Assembly (NCBI RefSeq): GCF_029962835.1
Contig: NC_080582.1
Location: 71,730,177 to 71,794,176, forward strand
Direction: 5' to 3'
Length of the DNA: 64,000 nt
DNA from: Magnolia sinica
Taxonomy: Eukaryota; Streptophyta; Magnoliopsida; Magnoliales; Magnoliaceae
Under the pieces are notes generated by a model. The model was not told where the DNA came from, did no database searches, and saw only the letters and a program-made list of their open reading frames with translations. The number at the start of each line of letters is the position of its first letter. Positions within the stretch are counted from its first letter, which is position 1. Below are positions 22,181 through 31,849 of this stretch, one piece after another. The position numbers were made by a program, and so were the translations under genes.

Positions 22181-22479
22181 GCCTGAGTCCACTGCAATAG
22201 AATAAAATACGGTGGCATACACTACGGATTCAAAAAAGAATATGTCAATGAAAAGTCATTCGATCGACATACTGTAGTGGAAGAAAACTCCAGAAAACCC
22301 AACTCATCCAAAAAATAAAAAGAAAAAGAAAAACAACAAAAGAAATTTCCAAAAATTGAAAAAACAAAAGAAAATATGACAAGCAAGACCCAAAAAAATC
22401 GGAAAATGAAAATGGAAGAAAATAGAAGAAGCTTTCTAATAACATAACAAAAAATCTTTAAAAAAAAAAAAATACCACT

Positions 22480-22830
22480 AAATTTAAAAATATATATATA
22501 TACTGACAGTTGGATCTCTCTGTGTTCGATGTCGCCGGAAAATGAGAATAATTCTCTGATCTCCCGCCTGCTAGATCTAAAACATGCCCAACATAGCGAG
22601 AGAGGGTTGGGATTTGTGAGAGATGGAGAGGGAGAGGGAAAGGGAGACAGCGAGAGAAGGAGAGGGAGCGCGCAAGAGAGAGAGAGAGAGGGAACGCAAT
22701 CAGCGAGAGAGGGAGAGGGAGCGCGCAAGAGAGAGAGAGAGGGAACGCAATCAGCGATAGAGGGAGAGGGAGCGCGCAAGAGAGAGAGAGAGAGAGAGAG
22801 ACACAGGTTTTAGGGCTTGGCAATGACGCA
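22480..22830 (-). promoter_or_regulatory. Probable 5' UTR exon and promoter-proximal region of TFIIE alpha
   Basis: Read on the minus strand, this stretch is CT-rich (the complement of GAGAGA tracts), starts near a CCCTAAAACC motif and ends at a plausible donor, TCA|GTATAT, near 22500. Immediately upstream of the TFIIE alpha start codon there is a plausible acceptor, CATCATTACAG (complement at 18886-18900). A spliced leader with a 3.6 kb UTR intron would explain both. CT-rich leaders are common in plant housekeeping genes. This is inference; no transcript is visible. The several Leu/Ser-rich open frames here are low-complexity artefacts. Confidence 0.45.
22619..22801. repeat. GA-rich minisatellite, about 51-53 bp unit, three copies
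   Basis: The motif GAGCGCGCAAG recurs at about 22666, 22719 and 22770. Each copy is followed by a GA run and, in two cases, GGAACGCAATCAGCGA. Copy spacing is 53 and 51 bases. It sits in the presumed TFIIE alpha leader. Confidence 0.8.
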
Positions 22831-22889
22831 CGGTCCAGGGGCTCCGTCGGCGTTGTTATAGGCGTGGCTAGAGATGGACGGTCCTGTTA

Positions 22890-23200
22890 GCAGAAGCGTG
22901 GGGCTCACCGTGATGGTTGTGGTTCATCCACGCCGTCCATTAATTTTTAATACTAGATTTAGAGTATGATCCCATGATATATTGACATGGAAGGCCCAAG
23001 TTGACCACACCATTCCCGAGATTATTTCAACGACAGGAACTTAATCTCTATTATTTCCTACGGTGTGGTCCCCTTGAGGCTTCAATGTGCATCTTTTTTA
23101 AAGAAAAGCGCTAAAATGAGCTTTCAAAATTAATGGACAGCTTAGATAAAACACATGCATTATTCTTGATTTCACGTAGACCTTCACGGGACCGTCATTC
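22890..23200. repeat. GGGCCC-type palindromic repeat, decayed copy
   Basis: Carries the family blocks GTGGTTCATCCACGCCGTCCAT, ACGGTGTGGTCCCCTTGAG and AATGAGCTTTCAAAATTAATGGAC, then AAACACATGCATTA. It lies just upstream of the presumed TFIIE alpha leader. The internal half is partly deleted. Confidence 0.6.
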
Positions 23201-25032
23201 ATTAGTTCGGTCCTGGTGGGTAATTTTTAGCTACGGATTTAATCCGTAGAAATAGATCAACGGTTTATATTTAAAGCGAATAAGCCTGATAGTCCGTAGC
23301 CTTACTCATCTTTTAAGGAGCTTAACTAAGAAAACCGACGAAACTTTCTCCGATCTTCTGAACGATACCTCTCTCGGACAGGGGGTGTTGTTTATATAAG
23401 ATAGGAAATCGTCGACTAATGGATGGCCGATGAATAATTGGCTATTTTTTTCATACAAAATCTATTAAAAAATCTCCAAGTGAAGATTTGCAGCGCCAAG
23501 GTCTCCATAGTGTGGTGTATGCAGTAGGGAATTTAATGAATTAGTTTTGACTTTTAAATTTTAAGTTGTAGTTAAATTATGGCTTAATGGAATTGACGTG
23601 GATTAGTTTAAATAATATCAAATAATCTATGCTCAGATTTTAATTCACGCACTAGAACTTAGGATTTGTGTCACTGTACTTGGGTGTTGAATTTCAGGAC
23701 ATACAGTTCATTAGTAACTATGTTTTGGTATTTGGAAAATCATATGCTTTTTTGGATGCACGTTACTTTTTGTACGTTCAATTACATTCTTTTATAAATG
23801 TTGACACAAAATGAATCTTCTTCAGCCTGTGGGAGGACAAATAAATGAAACATAGCAATAGATAACATAATGATTAAGGTATTATTATAATATATCAACT
23901 AATGATATCGTTGTGATAACGGAACATTTAAATCAACAACATATAATGCAATAATTAGTTCGATCCATGACAAACTGTACATCAAGCTAACTAACAAATG
24001 CTGTAAAAGTTGGTTTGGATGGAATGACAACCACCATGCATTATCGAGGAACCAAGGGTATTGCATACCTATATCGAGGCATATTCTTGAAATTAATTTA
24101 ACATGGTTTTTTAATAAGTATAGTCTGTAAATGTAAAATATATAGTAATTTTTTTATTTTAATGTTCACATAAATACGGTGAAATGATGGACTTTCAATA
24201 CAGCCCGTTTCCTTATCATGACAACGTGATAAAATTAATTGGGATTGATCATACTACTGGCCTTGGATCATGACAGTATTATAAGTTGCTTAACATTTAT
24301 CAACATCCCACGTGAGAGGCATTTGATTCAGAACCACATGAAAATACCCATTGGAGAGCTTCATCTGATTCTCCAATGCAGATACACAACCTGAATTAAT
24401 CCCAGCTACATAATCTGTATTTGGAATAGCAAATACCCTACTAGCTGAACCATCATCATATAGACCATAAGAAGGAAAGGGCCAAGGTCTCTAATGAGGT
24501 GGCTGGGGAGATGAAAGATTTAACCTCGAAATTGAGAGACCATGCAAAGATAATAAATTGGATTCAAGATACACTCGATACTTTTGTGCAAACACACAAG
24601 TAAATTATGAACAAGAAAAGTAAGTTCGAGTACTACATAATTGAGAGCCTGTTGGGCATGAAAGACATTAAGAGAGGGTACGGGTGGAGAGTACTAAAGT
24701 ATCCCGTAGCATGTAAGGAACCGGTGAAGATCTTCATTTGAATATATATCAATTTTAGATATGATTTTTTGATAAATATTATGGATGATTGAGGACGTCA
24801 AATGTCCCTGTAGTTGCTTTTATTAGCTCATTATATAATTTAGCAGATTGAGGGTGTCAGATTGTCCATGTGCTTACTTTTATCAACATCTCACATAATT
24901 TGGCTTGCATAACTACAAACAAATAATATATTATTAGTTTGCATGCTTTATTTAAGTATTATGATCTTTTTATAATACTTTTTATACTTTATAAATTATA
25001 TTTGCTATATAATTCATGCAATTGTTGTCTAG
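23200..25032. other. AT-rich intergenic DNA with two unidentified coding-like remnants
   Basis: Mostly featureless. On the minus strand, about 24490-24297 is open for over 60 codons (PSYGLYDDGSASRVFAIPN, then ENQMKLSNGYFHVVLNQMP) and ends with a stop. On the plus strand, about 24470-24740 reads NEVAGEMKDLTSKLRDHAK and, after one stop, YYIIESLLGMKDIKRGYGW. I do not recognise either. They may be exon scraps or transposon ORF ends. Confidence 0.4.
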
Positions 25033-25040
25033 TGTCATAT

Positions 25041-25712
25041 AGAGTTGTACATAAGTTGAACCGAGTCGAGCTTGACACAACTCGACTTGGCTCGGCCATT
25101 AGTTAACCCTAACTCGAACTCGGCTCGACCTGGTCCTCGAGCCTAACTAGCCAGCTCGGCTTGATTCGATCGGCAACTCGGGCTAGTTCGAGCCAGGTTC
25201 AAGCCTATGCACCATTTTCTCAAACACGTAGAGTGCACCTTCGTTTTGTCATAGTATGCAAAGCAGTAGCAGGAGTTTACAGTTACAGGTATTTCATCAA
25301 ACACTCGGCATACAACATCAAACTCAACATACAGGGCAGTTTTATCATGTATTTTTGTTGTAGTGATTTATTTTGTATACATACATTCCCCGCCACTGGC
25401 TGATCTTGCGGATAATATATGCACCTGAAACAGCACTTCATTGAGTCATTTCATCAAACACTCGGTGAGCATTGTCAATATCAAAATAACCGAGTCATCA
25501 AACTAGTTCAATTCGAGTTGAGGTTTGATCCGAGTTGATTCGAGCTTGGACAAGCTTGAACTTGGCTCGATTTTTTATGTTTTTTTTTTTTTTTTTGCTC
25601 CAAAAATCAACTCAACTCAGTTCAAACTCAGTTTCGAACCGAGTTGAACCAAACTTTTTCGAGTCGAGTCGAGCTAGTTAACTGAGTTAACTTGGTTCAT
25701 GTACAACTCTGA
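25041..25712. mobile_element. hAT-like MITE rich in GAGTCGAGC/GCTCGACTC repeats
   Basis: Ends are inverted: AGAGTTGTACAT at 25041 and ATGTACAACTCT at 25699-25710. The subterminal DNA is full of CGAGTTGA, GAGTCGAG and CTCGGCTCG in both orientations. Imperfect 8-base flanks TGTCATAT (25033-25040) and TGCCATAT (25713-25720) fit hAT. No transposase. Confidence 0.7.
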
Positions 25713-26055
25713 TGCCATATACCAGATATTATATATCGTATTTGTCCGCCACTACTCTTATATTTATTTTTCTTGAAAAGAATGGTATGAAGAGGTGAAT
25801 GAATTTATTTAAAATAAATATAAAACATTTACTTCTTTAACTGAAGTCCAACAAACTTTTTTGACATTCATAAAATGGGAAGAAAGTAAATAATAATCCT
25901 TAACTCAATTTGCAAATCGAAAGAAATAATTGCAATAAGTAATCATTTTATAATAATCCATGTACTTTATTTTAATATCGGTGAGCAGTAATGATTTATG
26001 TGATTTTAGATTATAGCCAAATATATTGGAATCGGTTGATTTTACTATTTTTTTA

Positions 26056-26770
26056 TGATGTAAAGTGGGTCACGGACAATTTCATGGCGAAGACGGATCA
26101 GAAAAGGCTTGGTTCACGACATAAGTGATCTAGACCGTCGAACCTTAAATCGGGCGTATCTCGCAATCCGGAATGAGTTATTGGGCGTAAATATATACTT
26201 TCAGGGTAGAACAAACTACTTTAGCCACTCAACCCTACTATGTTAGGTTGTGCAAGCTGGATTTGCGAAATACCATCAGATCGACGGTCATTTCCATTTT
26301 TAATTTTGTTTTTACTATAAATATTAAGTTTTTGTTTGATTATAACTCTTCATCTGTCGACCTTTAGGAGCTGTGCCTGACGTTGCTTAGAATAATTAGA
26401 AGAACAACTTGGTGAAGCCAAATAGGACACTTACTATGTTTGGCTGAAAACATTGCGCATTAGTAGGCATCATGTCAGTCTATGAATAGTAAGTTTATTA
26501 TTTATAATAAGTTGCGAATTCTATGGGTTTTAGTTATAATTTGCTTATGATTTATCTCTCACTGCTTGGTATCCCTATTTAAAGGGTTGTGAACTCGTTT
26601 ATTTCAATCATTAATCATTTTCGAATTTTATAGAATATATTTTCTATTTTATTGTTCGTTTCCTTGTGGATTTGAGGAGTCTTTATGAGGAGTCCAAAGA
26701 AGTTTCATAGATTCGAAATAGTTATTCCCACGAGGAAGAGGGTGTTCGACCTCACATCCTCCCTGCATCA
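26056..26770 (+). mobile_element. Solo LTR (715 bp) with 5-bp target duplication
   Basis: Starts TGATGTAAAG, ends CCCTGCATCA and is flanked by TTTTA at 26051-26055 and 26771-26775. Inside, TATCCCTATTTAAAGGG (about 26570) looks like an LTR promoter TATA region. No internal element sequence remains, so recombination between two LTRs is the likely origin. Strand is inferred from the TATA-like site. Confidence 0.82.
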
Positions 26771-26957
26771 TTTTACATGTAAGTTTTTGATATATTTGGT
26801 TAAATTTGGTGGTCCCACTCCTATATCCTGTTTGAGGCTTGGAATTACTTTAAATTTACCCAATGTGTATGCTTTTATTGGCTTATTAAAGTGACTACGT
26901 AAAATATTACACATGTACACCATCTTGAGATATTTTAAATGATTTAACTAATCAAAT

Positions 26958-27142
26958 TCGGGCTTGTGTGAATATATTGCAGGATTCCAATACTTATAGA
27001 ATACAAGTAACCAAACAAAAACTCTAAATTATTGGGTATTTCAATTATAGAAAGTCAAACATGATCGAGGATTCCAAATGCATTAGATTCCAGTGTATTC
27101 AGAATTTAGAATCAATTCATTCCAAATACAAACAACCAAACA
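26958..27142. repeat. Possible small Harbinger-like MITE
   Basis: Bounded by GGGCTTGTGTG on the left and CAAACAAGCCC on the right, with GATTCCAA/TTGGAATC-like motifs inside. No clear target duplication. Confidence 0.45.
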
Positions 27143-27194
27143 AGCCCTCTAGTCTATAGGAATTGGAAACAGACTGTGTGGTGTGCCATTGACC

Positions 27195-27655
27195 TTAGTG
27201 GTGTGTTAACATGAGAAAGTTTTGTTGGCTCCACCATGGTGTGTGTTTTATATCTACATGGTCCTTAGAGTTTCTAAGATCATCTTAGCGCATGAGCTCA
27301 AAATTGAGGCAGATCCAAACCTTACCTGACCGCACGATAGAAAGTAATGGTGCTTGAACTTATACCATTGAAAACTTCTTGGTGCCACAAAAATTTTAGA
27401 TGAAGTTGATATTTGTATTTTCCTTTCATCAATGTCCATGTGACCTCATGAACAAGTTGAATGCCAAATAAACATTATGATGGGCCCTAGGAGGGTAACA
27501 ACGGTGGGTGTCATTGTTCCCACTTCCCACTCTTAATGTGGTGTGGTCTACCTGAGTTTTGTATCTACCTCATTTTAGGGCTTATGCCCCAAAATGATCT
27601 CACAAAATGGATTGACAGTGTGGACATGACACATGCATCACTTTGGGGCCCAAAA
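27195..27655. repeat. GGGCCC-type palindromic repeat, copy
   Basis: Family order is visible: GGCTCCACCATGGTGTGTGT, CCAAACCTTACCTGACCGCA, AAAACTTCTTGGTGCCAC, ATTTGTATTTTCCTTTCATC, GATGGGCCCTAGGAGGGTAA, then GACACATGCATCACTTTGGG. Blocks at the two ends are mutually complementary. Confidence 0.65.
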
Positions 27656-27771
27656 AATCATGTCACATCGATACACTGCTAAGGTTGGTGGTGTGGGGCA
27701 CACCACTGTGCAATATGCACAACCTCTGGCTTTGGGCAATCAGGCTTCGTTGGATCCCTCACTGTGGGCCC

Positions 27772-27945
27772 CATCTCAGCTTGATCTAGATCTTTTATTG
27801 CCCAGGAAGTTTTTAATAGCAATCACCGCTGATTCTATGGTGTGATCCACTTAGAGGGCCCATCTCAGCTTGATCTAGATCTTTTATTGCCCAGGAAGTT
27901 TTTAATAGCAATCACCGCTGATTCTATGGTGTGATCCACTTAGAG
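27772..27945. repeat. Exact tandem duplication, 85 identical bases, 89-bp period
   Basis: 27772-27856 and 27861-27945 are identical, starting CATCTCAGCTTGATCTAG and ending TGATCCACTTAGAG. No divergence by eye, so either very recent or an assembly artefact. Confidence 0.92.
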
Positions 27946-27993
27946 TTTTGAATCAATTGTACGTGATTTTGCTATTATGCTATAAAATGATTC

Positions 27994-28958
27994 AGCAAAA
28001 GGGATTGGCTACTCCCCTTGCCACCAGCCAATGGCTGATGGTCGGTGCTTTGTGGGCCCCTCTAAGATGTATGCGTTTCATCCACACCGTCCATCTATTT
28101 TTCTATATCACTTTATAAGATGTGACCAAAAATGAAATATATCCCAATCTCAAGTGGACCACGTTAGAGGGACAGTCTTGAATGAGTGTCGACCATTAAA
28201 AACCTTTTAGGTGCTATAAAAGCTTTGGATCAATCTAATTTTTGTTTCTTCCCCTCATATGGGGCTTTATGATCTAATTGATAGATTGGATGTCAAATAA
28301 ACAATACAATGGGCCTTAGGAGGATTTAAATGGTAGATATCCAATTACTATTGTTTTCCTATGGTGCGGTCCACCTAAGAATCATATCCATATAATTTTT
28401 AACATAAAGACCTAAATTGATCTTTGAAAATGGATGAAGGGAATGGATGAAACACATACACGATGTATATGTTTCATCCATGCCATCTATGATGTATGTG
28501 TTTCAACCATGCCATCCATCTATTTTTCCAGATCACTTTATAGCAGGAGACTGGAAACGAGATATATCCCAATCTCAAGTGGGCCACATTACAGGAAACA
28601 ATGTTGAATAAGTGTTGGCCATTGAAAACCATTCGGGGGCTATAAAAGTTTGGGATCAATCTAATCTTTGTTTTTTCCCTTCATACGGGGTTTTATGATA
28701 TAGTCAATAGACAGAATGTCAAATAAACAGTACAATGGGCCTTAAGAAGATTAAAATGGTGGATATCCAATCATTATTATTTTCCCGTGGGGTGTGGTCT
28801 ACCTAAGATTTATATCCTTGTAATTTTTTAGATAAAGACCTACAATGATAGGTAAAAATGAGTGAAGAGAATGGATGAAACACATACATCATGGTGGGGT
28901 CTACAAACTACCGACCACCAGCCACGGGCTGGTGGCGGGGAGTGGCCGGTCCCTTTCC
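27994..28958. repeat. Composite GGGCCC-type element with long terminal inverted repeats and a duplicated core
   Basis: Outer inverted ends: AAAAGGGATTGGCTACTCCC on the left and the complement of GGGAGTGGCCGGTCCCTTT on the right, followed inward by CCACCAGCC..TGGCTG.TGG. Two cores (about 28055-28465 and 28490-28905) each carry CCAATCTCAAGTGG.CCAC, TTGGATCAATCTAAT.TTTG and AATGGGCCTTA. Probably a non-autonomous DNA transposon; superfamily not determined. Confidence 0.65.
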
Positions 28959-28960
28959 AG

Positions 28961-29490
28961 ATTGGCTACTCCCCTGGCCACCGGCCAATGGCTAGTAGTC
29001 GGTGCTATGTGGACCCTTTCATGATGTATGTGATTCATCCATGCCGTCTATCAATTTTTCCACATCACTTTACAGTATGAGACCAAAAATGAAATATATT
29101 CCAATCTCAAGTGGACCACATTAGGGGAAACAGTGTTGAATGAGCATTGATCATTTAAAACCTTTTGGGGGCCATAAAAGTTTTGGATCCATCTGATGTT
29201 TGTTTTTTCCCTTCATCAGGGGCTTTATGATCTAATTAACAGATTGGATGTTAAATAAACAGTATAGTGGGCCTTAGGAGGATTTAAATGGTGGATATCC
29301 AATCACTATTTATTTTCCTTGGGTGTGGTCTACCTAAGATTTATATCCCTATAATTTTTTAGCTAAAGACCTAAAATGATCCGTTAAAATGGATGAAGGG
29401 AATGGATGAAACACATATATCATGGTGGGGCCCACATAGCACCGACCACCACCCACGGGGCTGGTGGCGGGGTAGCCAATCCATTTCCGC
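28961..29490. repeat. Second element of the same family, immediately downstream
   Basis: Starts ATTGGCTACTCCCCTGGCCA and ends with its complement GGGGTAGCCAAT at about 29469-29480. One core lies between CATGATGTATGTGATTCATCC and GGATGAAACACATATATCAT. It lies head-to-tail with the preceding element. Confidence 0.65.
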
Positions 29491-29559
29491 CTAATATTGG
29501 GGATTGTATCCTAGAATGAGCCGCCGAAACTGATGGACGGAGTGGATAGAACACATACA

Positions 29560-29818
29560 TCACGGTGGGCCCTAAAAAGCTTAGGTATGCCGTATGCAGG
29601 AATCACATCAGTCTCCACGTGTGCAATCTGCGTCTGGCGTGGCATGACCTACACGTGTGCACGTGTACTAGCGTGACATTTCTTTGGAAAAACCTCTCAA
29701 AACCCTAAGGCGGAGCCTCTCCTCTCCCTCTCATCACCAGCACGGAAGTTGGAAGAAACAGAGTGCAGAGCTTCTCGTCTTCTCTCCCCAAAGAGAAAAT
29801 CGAATAACGGAACACCTG
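29560..29818 (+). promoter_or_regulatory. Probable promoter and 5' UTR exon of the ribosomal protein L7 gene
   Basis: A telo-box AAACCCTAA at 29700-29708 is followed by a CT-rich leader (GCCTCTCCTCTCCCTCTCA) and a good donor CCTG|GTATGT at 29818/29819. CACGTG-containing sequence (ACACGTGTGCACGTGTAC, 29651-29668) lies just upstream. Telo-boxes near the transcription start are a known hallmark of plant ribosomal-protein genes. The link to coding exons at 37.25 kb across a 7.4 kb intron is inference. Confidence 0.55.
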
Positions 29819-30384
29819 GTATGTATATTTCAGCTTGAAGTAAAACCCTAGAAATTTCAGCTTCAGATTCGAAGAAAAAGGAAAAAAAAAAAAGTTTTTT
29901 GACAAAGCGTTGGCAGTGTCATCTCCATCGGACGGTTAGAACTTGGCGCTCGGGTGTCTAATCTTGCAACGCGTACCTTTGTTTTCAGTTGATGCAAGTG
30001 GGGCCCATGGTTCACCGATTTAGACCGTTGCTTCAAAAAACCTTCTAGATTGAACGATTCTAGCCACCGATCATGGACCCCTTTATTCCCTCTTATTGAC
30101 GTCTGTTTTCAAGCCACAAATTGAACGGTTGTGGATTTGGATTGTTTTGTTGAGGATATTTTGGGGCATCCATCCATAGTATGGTCTAACAGATCAACCG
30201 TCTGTATCATTGAACTCTGGGCCTTGCTTTCACGAAATGAAAACCTGGGTCTGCTGTTCGTCTATGTACTTCTTCCTCAATAGGAGCTTCGTTTTATTGA
30301 AGTTATTTCTCGAAGAAATTACTCGGGCGTGATATTGCTTTAGGGAGTTCTAAGTTTAGCTGAAGTTATTATTTTGTAAAATTG

Positions 30385-31330
30385 AAGTTTTTGTTTTTTT
30401 TTTTAAATATATTTTTATTTTTAAACATGATAAATAAACACATTTTATCAAAAACCACCTCTTCGTGCACAGTCCCCTCATCAGCATGATTTGGGGTCAC
30501 ATCCTCTCTGCCTTCGACATGGTCGGGTGCTCTCCCTCCTCTACGGGATCTCTTCTCAAAGCTTGGCACGGTGCTCGTTTGGGATCTCAAAGATCCCCTA
30601 TTTGGAAAATTGCTTTGTTGGCAGCTTGGTGGACAGTTTGGTCAGAGAGGAACAACAGATGCTTCAGAAATGAGTCTCACTCTTTTTTGTCCCTCCTCCG
30701 TAGAGTGAATCAGTTCATTATAGAATGGGCTTCAAATGTAGACAAACTCAGGGGTTGTAATCTTTTGTTCCTACGTGTGTAGCTGGTTCGCTATTTCAGC
30801 GTCCCTAGTTTCTGGTTTTTCTGTTTTCTTTTCTGCTGTATCTCTTTCCTTTTTAATGATATTGCATTGCTCTTCAAAAAAAAAAAAAAACAAAAAAAAA
30901 ACCATTTTATCAAAAACATGTAAAGCATGCAAGGTGAGTGGTGGAGATGTCATCCTTGAGCGGGTTGTTTGTTGTAAGCATATCGGCTGCGCTAGGCATG
31001 AGATAGAAAGCTATATCCAAAGCTGCAATGATATCTCTAATTTCATCAATGATGAATGCTTGCCACCAAGGCTATCACTCTCTTGCCCAAAAAACAATGT
31101 TTTCCAAGTCTCCTTCCACTGTTGTTTGACCTTCTATATGATCCTTTGCTAATTTTCAAGCTGGTAAGGAGAGCTATGGCTTCAGTTTTGTTTGAGTCCT
31201 CGATTGCAATTGGTCTCGAGAGTGCCATCTTTGCCACACCATCACAATATCTTACAATTCCACCAATTTATCTGGCATCCAGGTTATTCAATGAACTACC
31301 ATCATACTAAACTTGCATTGTCTGGACTTT
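30385..31330 (-). mobile_element. Degenerate LINE with RNase H domain, minus strand, split by another LINE
   Basis: The minus strand at 31325-31040 reads IGGIVRYCDGVAKMALSRPI then AIEDSNKTEAIALLTSLKIS, an RNase H (RVT_3-type) domain of plant retroelements. After frame breaks, the part near 30915 reads HVFDKM, continued past the inserted LINE. It ends in an A-rich tail (T/A tract 30390-30424 on the plus strand). Confidence 0.6.
30456..30902 (+). mobile_element. Severely 5'-truncated LINE (447 bp) with 15-bp target duplication
   Basis: An open frame 30465-30782 reads the end of ORF2 (KIALLAAWWTVWSERNNRCF, then FIIEWASNVDKLRGCNL). An A tail follows at 30878-30900. Flanking repeats CATTTTATCAAAAAC at 30441-30455 and 30903-30917 are identical. 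The target is the older RNase H LINE in opposite orientation. Confidence 0.9.
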
Positions 31331-31849
31331 GGACAGAGAGGCCCCACTTTGCGTCCACGTGTTCCTAGGGGTGGCACTGGGTAGGGTCGGGTTTGAGTTT
31401 GGGTCCAACTTAGACCCAACTCATTTATTAAATGGGCTGAAAATTTCAACCCCAGTCCAATGCACCGATAAATGGATAAACCCAAACCCAATCCACCTAA
31501 CCCATTTAATTACAAAATGTAAAAAATAAATTTTTAATAAAAATATTTTTATTTTGATAAATATATAAAAATAATAACCACATATTTAGGATTATTAATT
31601 AATATAAAATCAAACCTTCACTATAATCCAAATTACGTCCATCATATTCAAATTTATGATTTTGCAAGCTTATATTTTATTATATTATTACATGGCATTT
31701 GGTGAGGAGGCAGGGAGCAGACCATTTTCATGACTCGTCAGGTTTGGCCCACCAAACCCAAATCCAACCCATTTAATTTCAAGTTGACAAAACACAACCC
31801 ATATGGGAAATGGGTCGGCCCAAACCCATCTCGAGAATCTCGAAATTAA

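Noticed and set aside
22222-22823. Leu/Ser-rich open frames of 121-185 codons on the minus strand
   Set aside because: Direct translations of CT microsatellite; no domain and low complexity.
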